Origin: Candidatus Haiyanarchaeum thermophilum
GTDB lineage: Archaea > Nanobdellota > Nanobdellia > JAPDLS01 > Haiyanarchaeaceae
Length of the DNA: 64,000 bases
NCBI GenBank assembly: GCA_025920425.1
Contig: JAPDLS010000002.1
Coordinates: forward strand, 59,425 to 123,424
Reading direction: 5' to 3'
In this document: positions 47,626-57,562 of the stretch, in pieces
How positions within the stretch are numbered: the first letter of the stretch is position 1
Layout: each line of letters opens with the position of its first letter
The notes under the pieces: generated by a model
What the model saw: the letters and a program-made list of their open reading frames with translations, nothing else
The model's database searches: none
What the model was told of the DNA's origin: nothing
Program-made: the position numbers and the translations under genes

Positions 47626-49481
47626 GGATTTTCATCTATCCAATTATCTGCATCCTTTTTCTACTTTTTTCCTTCCTTTCGATCCAACCTCTCTCCCAAT
47701 GCTTAGGTTTTTTCGTATTTTTTCTCCTACCAGGCCTACTCCTAATCCAGAATCTCAGACCCAGGGCAGGAATAGTCGAAAAGCTCACCTATGGATTTGC
47801 TATCAGTACTTCCATATCAGTAGTTACCTTTCTAACTCTAGGCCTCTTCCTTAAGTTAAGTGAAGTGATATTCATAATCCCCCTAGCACTTCTAGTGATT
47901 TCAGCCCCTAGTACTCTAGAGCTAAGACCTCTTAGAGGAATAAAGAAAATGAGGAGGGAGAAACTCTTCTATATTCTCATGTTCTCACTCCTCATAAGAA
48001 CCATTCTCCTCCTTCAGATTCACACCATTATAGGCCATGATGTGGGAAGATTCTCGATAATTTCCCATACCTTAGTGCTCAAGGATAAAATCACTTTGGA
48101 CTTGAGACCCTACGATGATGCTAAGGGATTTTTCTACTTTCCTGCAGCATTTATCATACCGACCATTTTAGAACTCATAGGATTCGATCCAATCTTTGGA
48201 GTTACCATTTTCCTCATCACCACTTCTATTTTTGGAATTCTAGCATTTTATCTCCTCATTTTGAGGATTTTTGGTAAACAACTAGCGCTTAGAGCAGCCT
48301 TCTTCTATGCTTTCCTCTTTGACCCAATTCTACATCTAGGGATCTTTGGGATTTTTCCGAATGCTATGAGCATCTTCTTTGTAATTCTTTCGATGATCAC
48401 TCTTTATGAAATTTTAAATGGGAAGGAAACCAATATTTGGATAAGTTCCTTGATCTTCTTCGGAATCTATGCCTTTCATCTTTATCCAATCCTTATGCTA
48501 TTTATTTTTACCTTAGCCCTGATCTCTGAGAAAATCCTCTTAGAGGGTCTTAGGACGATTAAGATAGCCCTTTCCAAGTTTCCTACAATTCTCCTCATAG
48601 TGCTAGTATTAAGTGCTCCTCACTTGCTCCTCAGCAGAGATTACCTTCCTATAAGTTTTAGAAAGGAAAATATAGCAGACCTGATGATGTTTGCATACGA
48701 GAGGATAAATTGGCAAATTTCAGAGAAACTACTTTACTCCCTTGCCGGTACACCTCTAGGAGGCTTGATTAGTCCCCTCTCAATAGCAAGCTTCATATTT
48801 CTCTTACTCACTGCTCCCACTCTTTATAAGAAGGCTCCCTTCCTCCTCCTTTTTTGCCTCTATGCTTTTATCTTTTCCTTTTTAGTGATAAGTGAGTTCA
48901 ATTTAGTCAGGAGTGTAATTGCTCTTTGGTTCATTTATCCTGTAGTACTTTCCCTTCTACTTAGGAAGTGGAAGGCCAACTTCCTCATCCTTCTTTTGTT
49001 TTTCTGGATAGAATCTCAATCTCCACTTTTCCTGATGTGGTATTTTTGGAGTAGTAAGCCTGAAGATGTGCCTTGGATAATAAATCCATCTTTCTTTGAG
49101 ACGATACAATTCATCAAGGGCAATATTCCTCAGAATTCAAAATTTTTAATAGATGGAGGGGGAGCTGGCTGTACTGGAGCAACTCCTTCTTATGGAGAGA
49201 GGATCTTTCCCCTCACTTCTCGTGAAATATTTTTCTTCACCAATTATTGCTGGGCAGATTACGATAGGAAGATATATGAACATAAAGTAGAAATCTATAG
49301 GAGGATAAGCATCGATCCAGATGATGAGGAAGCCATTTTAGAACTCAAGAAGTATGGAGTAACTCACATCTATATAGGGAGGGAGCATCTAGCTCTAAAT
49401 CCAGAACTCTTCCTAAAAAGCCAGAAGCACTACGAAGTAATTTATCAAAAAGATGGGGAGTACATCTTCCAAATTAAGTAG
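47622..49481 (+). CDS. GT-C-like multi-TM protein (putative glycosyltransferase)
   Basis: 619 aa, multi-TM, HDVGRFSIISHTLVLKDKITLDLRPYDDAKGFFYFPA; soluble C-terminus. Confidence 0.6.
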   Translation: MRIFIYPIICILFLLFSFLSIQPLSQCLGFFVFFLLPGLLLIQNLRPRAGIVEKLTYGFAISTSISVVTFLTLGLFLKLSEVIFIIPLALLVISAPSTLELRPLRGIKKMRREKLFYILMFSLLIRTILLLQIHTIIGHDVGRFSIISHTLVLKDKITLDLRPYDDAKGFFYFPAAFIIPTILELIGFDPIFGVTIFLITTSIFGILAFYLLILRIFGKQLALRAAFFYAFLFDPILHLGIFGIFPNAMSIFFVILSMITLYEILNGKETNIWISSLIFFGIYAFHLYPILMLFIFTLALISEKILLEGLRTIKIALSKFPTILLIVLVLSAPHLLLSRDYLPISFRKENIADLMMFAYERINWQISEKLLYSLAGTPLGGLISPLSIASFIFLLLTAPTLYKKAPFLLLFCLYAFIFSFLVISEFNLVRSVIALWFIYPVVLSLLLRKWKANFLILLLFFWIESQSPLFLMWYFWSSKPEDVPWIINPSFFETIQFIKGNIPQNSKFLIDGGGAGCTGATPSYGERIFPLTSREIFFFTNYCWADYDRKIYEHKVEIYRRISIDPDDEEAILELKKYGVTHIYIGREHLALNPELFLKSQKHYEVIYQKDGEYIFQIK

Positions 49482-49839
49482 ATGGGCATACTTCCTGATA
49501 GCTCAAGCTGTGAGCATTACTCTAATTTATCTCCTAGCTAACCTCCTAGTTCACCAGCCCACGATAAAGCTAAGTGTGAATTGCTCCATGCTTTCTAGAG
49601 ACGAACTAAGTTGTAAATTCTCCTGTAATTTGGTTCCAGAATGTTTTGGAGAGATAGATGGAAGGATAGTGGTACTCCACTTTAACTGGGTAGCCATCTA
49701 CGATAATACTACTAGCCTTAGGTGCAGGGCAAACAATACATTTGAAATAGATTTGCCTAGAAGGAACTATTCCTTCAAATTGAGAGCAGCAGTCTATGGA
49801 GAAGAATATGGTATTTCCTATACCACATTGGAATGCTAG
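49453..49839 (+). CDS. Small membrane-anchored Cys-containing protein
   Basis: 128 aa; one TM then Cys-rich extracytoplasmic domain; overlaps both neighbours. Confidence 0.55.
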   Translation: MGSTSSKLSRWAYFLIAQAVSITLIYLLANLLVHQPTIKLSVNCSMLSRDELSCKFSCNLVPECFGEIDGRIVVLHFNWVAIYDNTTSLRCRANNTFEIDLPRRNYSFKLRAAVYGEEYGISYTTLEC

Positions 49840-51136
49840 GAGTAAATATTATTGGGCAACAGGCATTCCAATACTTATAGTTACCATCCTAAATCTTTCC
49901 TTACTCCATCCCACCTTCTCAGATGATATTTTCTACTTCAATGTGGCCAAGCAAATCTTAAGAGGAAATTTTCCCTACCTACACTTCTTCTTCGCTCACC
50001 CCCCACTTCATGAGTTTCTTTTAGCTTTTTTGATTACCATCTATCCAACCCCAATCCTAGTAGGAAAATTGCTTGCCACATTCTCAAGTTCTATCTCAGC
50101 ACTTCTCCTTTTCCTGATTGGGCTGAGAATATATGGTAAGAAGGAAGCATTTTTGGCCACCATCTTCTTTCTACTATCTCCAGCTTTTCTTACCTTCTCC
50201 TCGATCGGCTACGGAATCTGGGAAATGCTCCTCTTCCTAATGCTCTCCCTTTGGTTCTTCCTAGAAGAGAAGATCTTGCTAGCCTCATTTCTCTTCATCT
50301 TAGCTTTCCTCACCAGATACTTAGCATTACTCTACTTTCCAGTCTATTTCTTCTTCAATCGAAAGAAGTTTAAGGATTTTCTCTATTGTTCCCTACTTCT
50401 CATCTTTTCTTCATTATTCCTATTTACTCTTATTTTCGGTGAAAACTTTTTACGAGATACAATTCTCTTTCACTTCACCAAAATAGATTTCCCAACTTTG
50501 CCTATAGAATATTTCAAAATGCAACTCCATCTCCCCCTTCTCTTATCATCTCTCATCCTTGTGAAGAAGAAAAGGAAGAGGCATTATGTTCTTCCAATGA
50601 TCATGGATGCCTTCCTCCTATTTTCTCTAAGACATCCACTTTATCATTATTTTATCCCTTCCATCCCAATCTATTGCCTAATGCTAGCAGAGCTAGCAGG
50701 TGGCAAGTGGAAGAATGCAGCATTTGTATTTATAGCTACGTGGATGGTAATAGCCTTCAATTTAGAATCTCTAGATTTCTACTTGAACCCCAAACATTCC
50801 CTAGTACTTCAAAAAGTAACTGAAGTGGTAGGATCTATAACTGGGGAGGATGATGAGATTTTTGGAGAGCCAATCATCACCAACTTCATTTCCTTGACCT
50901 TAAATCGAAAGATATACAAAATGTGGTTAGATAGCTTTCCCATTCATCTAAGCTACGAAAGAGATGTATTGCTTACCCAGTTAGCTCAAGATAAACCCAA
51001 AGTATTCATAGATACCGAGATCGAAGCATTCTTATACTCCTCACAACTTCCTGAACTAGCTCAATTTCTCCAGAACTATGAGCTGGAGGAGGAGATTTCA
51101 AACCTTATGAAGATCAAAATCTATATGCTTAGATAA
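49796..51136 (+). CDS. ArnT/PMT-like GT-C glycosyltransferase
   Basis: DDIFYFNVAKQILRGNFPYLHFFFAHPPLHEFLLAFL, multi-TM. Confidence 0.7.
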   Translation: MEKNMVFPIPHWNARSKYYWATGIPILIVTILNLSLLHPTFSDDIFYFNVAKQILRGNFPYLHFFFAHPPLHEFLLAFLITIYPTPILVGKLLATFSSSISALLLFLIGLRIYGKKEAFLATIFFLLSPAFLTFSSIGYGIWEMLLFLMLSLWFFLEEKILLASFLFILAFLTRYLALLYFPVYFFFNRKKFKDFLYCSLLLIFSSLFLFTLIFGENFLRDTILFHFTKIDFPTLPIEYFKMQLHLPLLLSSLILVKKKRKRHYVLPMIMDAFLLFSLRHPLYHYFIPSIPIYCLMLAELAGGKWKNAAFVFIATWMVIAFNLESLDFYLNPKHSLVLQKVTEVVGSITGEDDEIFGEPIITNFISLTLNRKIYKMWLDSFPIHLSYERDVLLTQLAQDKPKVFIDTEIEAFLYSSQLPELAQFLQNYELEEEISNLMKIKIYMLR

Positions 51137-51167
51137 ATTTTTATTTGGGTAAAATCTTCATCATCCT

Positions 51168-54100
51168 GTGAAGTGGACTAGGATACTCAGAGAATATTTG
51201 GTCTACATCCTATTTCTGTTGGTAATTTTACTTTCCCACATAATTTTATACGATTCAGGCATAGTACTGGCGGTAAGCCTATGCTGCGCTCCAGTTAGAG
51301 TAAATCTCACGAATTGTTCTGCTACTAATTGCCCCTATACTCCGACCCTTTGCACTCCATGCATAGCCTATAATGATACTGGAGTATGCCCATCTACCCG
51401 AGTTATTACTTATAGTCCATCCTCAACCACCGTAATAACTTCTGGCTGGACGAATCCCACATATGCCTATGCCTCGGATGATCTACGGACCTATACCTCG
51501 ACAGACGGTGCCGAGCAGGAGTATAGCGGTTACGGCATAAATGTACCTTGGGGGGCCACAATCAATAAAGTGGAGGTAGGAGTTGAAAGCTATACCACAC
51601 TTCCAGATTATGAGGTACTCTCTGTCAGAATTTACGATGGGAGTAAGTGGTACAGTGCAGTTGTAGATACTTACTCCTCAGAAACACTTGAATGGATCGA
51701 TTTTACCACATCCACCACATGGACTCCTGAAAAGGTTAACTCAATTAAGACGAGAATCTATTACTACTACACTGGGGGTGGGGGAGGATGCTATCCAAAC
51801 TTTACCAAGGCAATAGTATATTCAGATCACCATTATTCGTTCAAAGCTCCAAATGAGATCCAAATAGGAGAAGATATATTATGTTGGAATGAAAGAGATG
51901 GAGTCCACCTTTGTAGGGTAACTGGAATAGATAAGCATAGTGGAGAATGGAAGCTCCTAAACTTCTCCATAGCAAATCTAAGCTTGGTAGTTACGGATAA
52001 TCATCCAATTCCAAGTCCTGAGCTAAATAAGACAATGGAAGCCAAGGAATTTAAGCCAGGGATGAAGCTAAGGGTATTGCTAAATGGCTCAATCTCTTTG
52101 GCTGAGATCTCATCCATCGAGGAACTAAATTTCATAGGAGAGGTATATGATATAAAGATAAATGAAAGCAGCATATTGCTTCTCCTATCCAATCCTCCCT
52201 CTAATAAATTCTCCTCCCTAGATTCTTTAAGTGCCATAGACGCAGAAATAAAGACATACTATGTGGACTGGCTCCCTGTAAGGATAAATTATACTTGCAC
52301 CACTCTTTGCTACGGAACTAATACTGGCGATAATACAGCATGTGCTAATTTACCAATTAACTATTGCAGCTATGCAGGTGCTACTTATTTCGCTGACCAA
52401 TGTAATAGTACTGGAGGAGGTGTAATCGATAGAGCAGATTATATCTGCAGAAGCTCCAGTTTTGCTTCAGATTGTACTGCAGCTTCCCAATGCTCAAATG
52501 TCTATTGGGGATATTGTGCTTTAGGAAATCCGCCTGTGGGCTTCTGTGGAAACAATACAGTTGGAACACCCTGCCTCTTAAACACTTCTGAACAGTTAGC
52601 TCAGGCCTGTCATTGTGTAATATGTGGAGCTCAAAATCAGACACCACCTACTCTTTGCGGAAGGCTTTTCAATCAAACGAGATACTTTACCTCTTATACT
52701 CGGACAGTAAATACAGTTACTGCTAACAGCCTAGGATTCCAAGTAAAGGATGAGCTCTCTCAGGCATGGCTTCTTACTAGTAATCCGAGAGCAAATTTTA
52801 GTATAGGAATCAAAGTATATGTCCTTAACTCAACTGGTGGAAAGACGCTGATCAGTGGAACTGATCCTATAGGTGTGGTGACGGTTTTATTAGGAGAAGA
52901 AAAATGCCTAAGCACGAGTTGGAATGCACCAGATTATCTTCTAGCTAGTACAGATGCCATCTTAGTGGAGTTTTATGGAAGATTTGAAAATGATCCTTGG
53001 ACAATGCTCTCAGGAGCTAGCAGGTTTGTTACTGAGGTGTTAAATGCAAGTAAATTGAAGACTAGTACATGGAATATAAGTTATAGGGTAGGATGTGATA
53101 CATATGTGGGTTATGTAACCTTTGATTCTATCTCTTCTGGAGGAAATTGTAGCAAGATTTCCAATTTCATTTACATTTCTGCTGATTCCAATTTTAATCC
53201 AAATTCTTGGTCAGGAGATATAGTTCAGAAGTGCTGCGGGGATAATGCTAACGAGTATGTTACTCAAGTTAAATTGGCTAATTTATCTCCATTTGAGAAC
53301 TTCCTTCCCCAATACATTGCAGCTTGCTGTAATGCCAGCAACAAATGTGTAGACGGAGGAATATGTTATTCAAACTGGAGTAGAAGGCCAAATACAGATG
53401 CATTCTGTCATGATGCTCATTGGCGTGATATAGATGATTCCCCAACCTACTGCGAGGCAGCAATAGGCCCAAATTCATGGAACCTAGGTCCCAGTGCTGA
53501 AGAGACTTTATATGGCTACAATGCATGCTGTGGAGATGATCCCAATGAATTCAAAAGATGGAGGGAATGTTCAAGTGAGGCAGTTTGTAGCACATCGATT
53601 TATGATATAGCTTGTTGTAATGCCAGCAACAAATGTGTATATGATTTCACATGTTATTCCAATGGAAGCTTCATAGACATAAATAACGATCAAATAGCTG
53701 AGTACTGTAATGAGGGAATATGGAGCCCAAGCATTCTCTGGATAAGGAATTTGAGCACAAGTTATGTGTATACTAAGGTAGGGGAGGAAATAAAGGTACA
53801 TTACTACGTAGAATACACAATGTTTGAATTTAATGCAAGCTGGATTGAGATCACTGGGGCAATTACTCTTACCCAATTAGCCCAATGCTCTCAGCTTTCA
53901 ACAGGATTAGTAGAGTGTATTACTAATTTCACAGCTCCTCAGGAAGGAGAGTACAACATTAGAGTTAAGGCTAATAATACTGCGGGCCACCTCACTGCTG
54001 CCTTTACAAAAGTATATACGTGTGAACTGCTCAAGAGTATAAGCCTAACAAGTGAGCCAGGAGTTATAGATGAACGAAAACTCCTGATTTTTTTCAATAG

Positions 54101-54338
54101 AACTCACTTAGAGTGCGTAAAGGAGACATTAGGTCTCACAGGTTATGGATTTATATTTGAAGTGAGGGATGCACGAGGAGACCTGCTTCAGATAAGGGAT
54201 GAGGATGGAAATCCATTACCATGTAGGCTTCCGAGAGAAGCAACATTGCCTAGGAATGTGGAAGTAGCTACATCCAAGAGATATGCTACTTACAAAAACC
54301 AGCTGGTTACTCTTCTTCTATATCTCTGGAAACTTTAG
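51168..54338 (+). CDS. Large secreted Cys-rich surface protein with embedded Hint domain
   Basis: 1056 aa; N-terminal TM; repeated CCGD..NE, ACCNASNKCV modules; Hint-like segment aa ~208-342. Confidence 0.8.
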   Translation: MKWTRILREYLVYILFLLVILLSHIILYDSGIVLAVSLCCAPVRVNLTNCSATNCPYTPTLCTPCIAYNDTGVCPSTRVITYSPSSTTVITSGWTNPTYAYASDDLRTYTSTDGAEQEYSGYGINVPWGATINKVEVGVESYTTLPDYEVLSVRIYDGSKWYSAVVDTYSSETLEWIDFTTSTTWTPEKVNSIKTRIYYYYTGGGGGCYPNFTKAIVYSDHHYSFKAPNEIQIGEDILCWNERDGVHLCRVTGIDKHSGEWKLLNFSIANLSLVVTDNHPIPSPELNKTMEAKEFKPGMKLRVLLNGSISLAEISSIEELNFIGEVYDIKINESSILLLLSNPPSNKFSSLDSLSAIDAEIKTYYVDWLPVRINYTCTTLCYGTNTGDNTACANLPINYCSYAGATYFADQCNSTGGGVIDRADYICRSSSFASDCTAASQCSNVYWGYCALGNPPVGFCGNNTVGTPCLLNTSEQLAQACHCVICGAQNQTPPTLCGRLFNQTRYFTSYTRTVNTVTANSLGFQVKDELSQAWLLTSNPRANFSIGIKVYVLNSTGGKTLISGTDPIGVVTVLLGEEKCLSTSWNAPDYLLASTDAILVEFYGRFENDPWTMLSGASRFVTEVLNASKLKTSTWNISYRVGCDTYVGYVTFDSISSGGNCSKISNFIYISADSNFNPNSWSGDIVQKCCGDNANEYVTQVKLANLSPFENFLPQYIAACCNASNKCVDGGICYSNWSRRPNTDAFCHDAHWRDIDDSPTYCEAAIGPNSWNLGPSAEETLYGYNACCGDDPNEFKRWRECSSEAVCSTSIYDIACCNASNKCVYDFTCYSNGSFIDINNDQIAEYCNEGIWSPSILWIRNLSTSYVYTKVGEEIKVHYYVEYTMFEFNASWIEITGAITLTQLAQCSQLSTGLVECITNFTAPQEGEYNIRVKANNTAGHLTAAFTKVYTCELLKSISLTSEPGVIDERKLLIFFNRTHLECVKETLGLTGYGFIFEVRDARGDLLQIRDEDGNPLPCRLPREATLPRNVEVATSKRYATYKNQLVTLLLYLWKL
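51789..52193 (+). other. Hint (intein/Hedgehog-type) domain within 51168..54338
   Basis: C1 in CYPNFTKAIVYSD, IQIGEDILCW, block-B-like VVTDNHPI (TxxH), block-F-like VYDIKI, candidate terminal Asn in LLLLSN. Confidence 0.7.
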
Positions 54339-54340
54339 CT

Positions 54341-57217
54341 ATGGGATCTAAGGGGATAATTTTTACCCTAGACGCTATCCTTACAATTTCCTTTCTAGCT
54401 ATATTCATCATCCTTTTCTTTTCAGTTTATAGAGGTTACTATTACTCATTCTACGAATATGATGTAAGGATTAGAGAATATCTCCTCGTCTCAGATCTCC
54501 TAAAATCTTTGGAGAAACAAGGAGTACTAACTAAACTTGCGATCTCAAAGGAGCAGAAAAGGTTATTGGTGGAGAATAGTGTAGTATTAGGAGAAAGCTA
54601 TGTAACTCCATTCCTTCCAAATCAAAGAGCAATTTGTAGGAGTGCTGAAGGATCCGTTCATGTGGTTTGGAGATATAATGATACTGTAGTAAAATATGCT
54701 AGATCTACAGATGGGGGAAAAAGTTTCCAAGTCATAGATCTCGACAATTCAAGTTATACTAAGGGTACTCCTCACATAAGTTGTGATAAAAATTTTGTTA
54801 CGATTGGATACAGGAATTATACTGGTCTTGTAATTGCACTTTCTGAGGATAATGGGGAAAGCTTTTCATTTAGATCTCCTAGGACTCAAAATGTAGATGA
54901 AGTAATTGTGGAACGAAGAGGAGAGAAAATTTATGTTGTTTATAAAGATTCCCTAGATCCATCCAGTATTATTTTCTTCTCCTCCAACGATTCCGGAAAT
55001 TCATGGAGCAATGATGTGACATTATTCGAGGGAGAGGAGTTATACTTTCAAGGACAGCTTCAATATTATTTTAGCTTTAGTTTACCATCCTTCACAGTGG
55101 AAGGAAATGGTAGTGATACAGATAAGTTAAGTGTAGTAGCTGTTGAATACTATTGGGATCCTTGGTGGAGTACTTTTTCCATTTACTTTAGATTTTCAAA
55201 TAACAGCGGGGCTAGTTGGACTCCTTTGAAATTCATAACCAGTTCTAGCTCACAGATTTTTTCAATTACTTTCATTTCTCATGCCAATTCCCTCTATCTA
55301 GCATTTACCAACGAATCCTTCTCCATTTTTTTAGTAAATTCCAGCGATTATGGGGAAAACTGGAGTAATGCTACCCAAATAAGTAAGGGTTCCTTTCCAG
55401 AATTCTATGCAGCATATCCCACCATTACCTTTAACTCCTTCAACCTCCCCACGATCTTTTACTCCAAGAACATAGGAATAAATTCTAGGAATTTCCTCAT
55501 TCCAGACGGAGTGATAAATTTAGCATATAAAGCAGAAAATTCCACTGCCACATCTCCAGATGGAGCCACTATTCCATTCTCCTCTGCTGAGTATGCCCTT
55601 GTCAATGATTCAGACCTCATTAGGCTTAATGTCTCTCCAATTGATAATTCAGCGTTTACTAAATTCGTATTTAATCTCTCAAAGCTCAACATTTTTTCTC
55701 GGGATGTAATAAATTTGACCTATGCACTTCAAGGTTATTATTCAGGAGATCTGGCTCAAACTAAATACAAATTTCATACTTCATGGCTTACAGGAGAAAA
55801 TATGAATACTGTTGAACAGTATTATGTCAGAAGTTTTTCCGGTTTATCCCTCAGTGGAGTGATACGGGATGGAGTATTTCAATTGGGCACGGCCCAGCAG
55901 AATACTAGTGTAGGAGAAGATTATACGTTTATAAACTATGTATATGTGAATGTTACCTATAGATTGCCTTTACAGATAGCATATGCTGGCTTCTTCCGCG
56001 ATGAGTGGAAAGATGAGGACTTCCTTGGAAAAGAGGCTGAAGACAATCTCTTCTTGAATTCTAGATCAGCTTATGCAGGAAACTCCATAGAACTTGTCTA
56101 TGGAAGAGGAAGGATGCCTCCTTACAAGATCATATATGCTCTCGTGAGAGATTGGGAAGAGATTGCGATATCCAGCTTAGCCCAAGTAGATAAGTGGAGA
56201 ATTGAGTTAGCAGTTGAGCCTATTCAAATCAATCAAGCTAGGCATATGAGGAGCGATACACATTCTGTTAATGGGTTAAACACCTATAAGTTGGGTACCA
56301 CTGTTTCAGACCAGCCAGTTTACATACAAGGAGACTGTACAGATACAGGAAGTTTTTACCTAGGAATTAGGGTATGGAGAAGATTGAGCAATCAGACCGA
56401 GATCGAGATCACGAATGGAGTGGCTGTAGGAATAGTCTCATTACTTGTAGGTAGAACTGAAATCGTTACTACTCTCTCTTCGACATGGCAGGCTCCAAAT
56501 TTCTCTCTAGATCCTACAGATTCCTTAGTGATAAGAGTTTATGGAGGTCTCTCCACCCCACCCACATCTCTATTGGCGACCTTTACCACAGAGATCTTAG
56601 GAGCCCATAAGCTTCTCTCCTCAACGTGGAAGATAAACTATAGGGTGCGAAGAATAGTATTTGATAATCCACCTACCAGTTGTTTCGACTTTTTATTTGG
56701 AACTTCCCAAAATGACAGCTATGTAGAAAATCTTACCTATGAGCTTTCGCCCATTTGGCTCAATTATTCCTACAATTGGGAAGGTTCTGAGGTTTTCATG
56801 GCCAGAACCATTTCTCTAATTACTAACTTTACTGAGATACATAAGGAAGGAGGGTTAGCCAATAAGCTCGAGGTGGAAAGTGGAACACCCTATTCGGTGC
56901 TGAAAGTAATAGTTAGAGGTTTGAGGAGTATGGATTTAAACCTACCAGAAAATACTAGCCTCTCAATCAATTGCGAGGTCTTAGATTTGCTCGATCGTAA
57001 GTTGGGATGGAGTATTTCTATTTCTCCTACCATTTTAGTTAATTCCTCATATCAAGACTTCAATGTGTGCAACATAACCATTCCAGAGATAGTCAACATT
57101 CAGAAATATAGAGTAAATGTAACTCTATCCAATTTAACTTATAGCACTAGTAAATATGGGATCTCAGAGTTTTACCTATTTAAACCAGCATATATTAAAC
57201 TTTATTTAGCAAGATGA
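54341..57217 (+). CDS. Pilin-like N-terminus fused to Asp-box (BNR/sialidase-like) repeats and beta domain
   Basis: N-terminal hydrophobic pilin-like helix; STDGGKSF, SEDNGESF, SNDSGNSW, SNNSGASW, SSDYGENW. Confidence 0.8.
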   Translation: MGSKGIIFTLDAILTISFLAIFIILFFSVYRGYYYSFYEYDVRIREYLLVSDLLKSLEKQGVLTKLAISKEQKRLLVENSVVLGESYVTPFLPNQRAICRSAEGSVHVVWRYNDTVVKYARSTDGGKSFQVIDLDNSSYTKGTPHISCDKNFVTIGYRNYTGLVIALSEDNGESFSFRSPRTQNVDEVIVERRGEKIYVVYKDSLDPSSIIFFSSNDSGNSWSNDVTLFEGEELYFQGQLQYYFSFSLPSFTVEGNGSDTDKLSVVAVEYYWDPWWSTFSIYFRFSNNSGASWTPLKFITSSSSQIFSITFISHANSLYLAFTNESFSIFLVNSSDYGENWSNATQISKGSFPEFYAAYPTITFNSFNLPTIFYSKNIGINSRNFLIPDGVINLAYKAENSTATSPDGATIPFSSAEYALVNDSDLIRLNVSPIDNSAFTKFVFNLSKLNIFSRDVINLTYALQGYYSGDLAQTKYKFHTSWLTGENMNTVEQYYVRSFSGLSLSGVIRDGVFQLGTAQQNTSVGEDYTFINYVYVNVTYRLPLQIAYAGFFRDEWKDEDFLGKEAEDNLFLNSRSAYAGNSIELVYGRGRMPPYKIIYALVRDWEEIAISSLAQVDKWRIELAVEPIQINQARHMRSDTHSVNGLNTYKLGTTVSDQPVYIQGDCTDTGSFYLGIRVWRRLSNQTEIEITNGVAVGIVSLLVGRTEIVTTLSSTWQAPNFSLDPTDSLVIRVYGGLSTPPTSLLATFTTEILGAHKLLSSTWKINYRVRRIVFDNPPTSCFDFLFGTSQNDSYVENLTYELSPIWLNYSYNWEGSEVFMARTISLITNFTEIHKEGGLANKLEVESGTPYSVLKVIVRGLRSMDLNLPENTSLSINCEVLDLLDRKLGWSISISPTILVNSSYQDFNVCNITIPEIVNIQKYRVNVTLSNLTYSTSKYGISEFYLFKPAYIKLYLAR

Positions 57218-57561
57218 AGGCCCTTCTCACTGCGGTGCTGGTCTTTCAGATTTTTTTACTTACTCTCCTCACAGCATTTTTCTCCCTAAGTGCTACTGAA
57301 CTTTCAATGGTGAGGGAGAATGAGATGAGGATAACAGTGTACCATATGAAGAGGCTCGCTGATGAGATCTATACAGCCTGGCTTATCTTGAACAAGAGCA
57401 ATGCTAACCAAGAAGCATTTGAAAAATATAGACTAGCTCTCCTCTCCCACTTAGAGGAAATTCATCCCTTAGAACTCACGACCTTTATATTCAACAAAAC
57501 TTCACTCAGGCTAGAGATTAGAGCTCCCTCCCTAAATTTAAGCAAGGAGGTAATCATCTAA
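57214..57561 (+). CDS. Pilin-like single-TM protein
   Basis: 115 aa; N-terminal TM, overlaps upstream stop. Confidence 0.6.
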   Translation: MKALLTAVLVFQIFLLTLLTAFFSLSATELSMVRENEMRITVYHMKRLADEIYTAWLILNKSNANQEAFEKYRLALLSHLEEIHPLELTTFIFNKTSLRLEIRAPSLNLSKEVII

Positions 57562-57562
57562 G

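Noticed and set aside
52001-53876. Minus-strand ORFs opposite the Cys-rich surface protein
   Set aside because: Low-complexity antisense translations; sense ORF has coherent modules.
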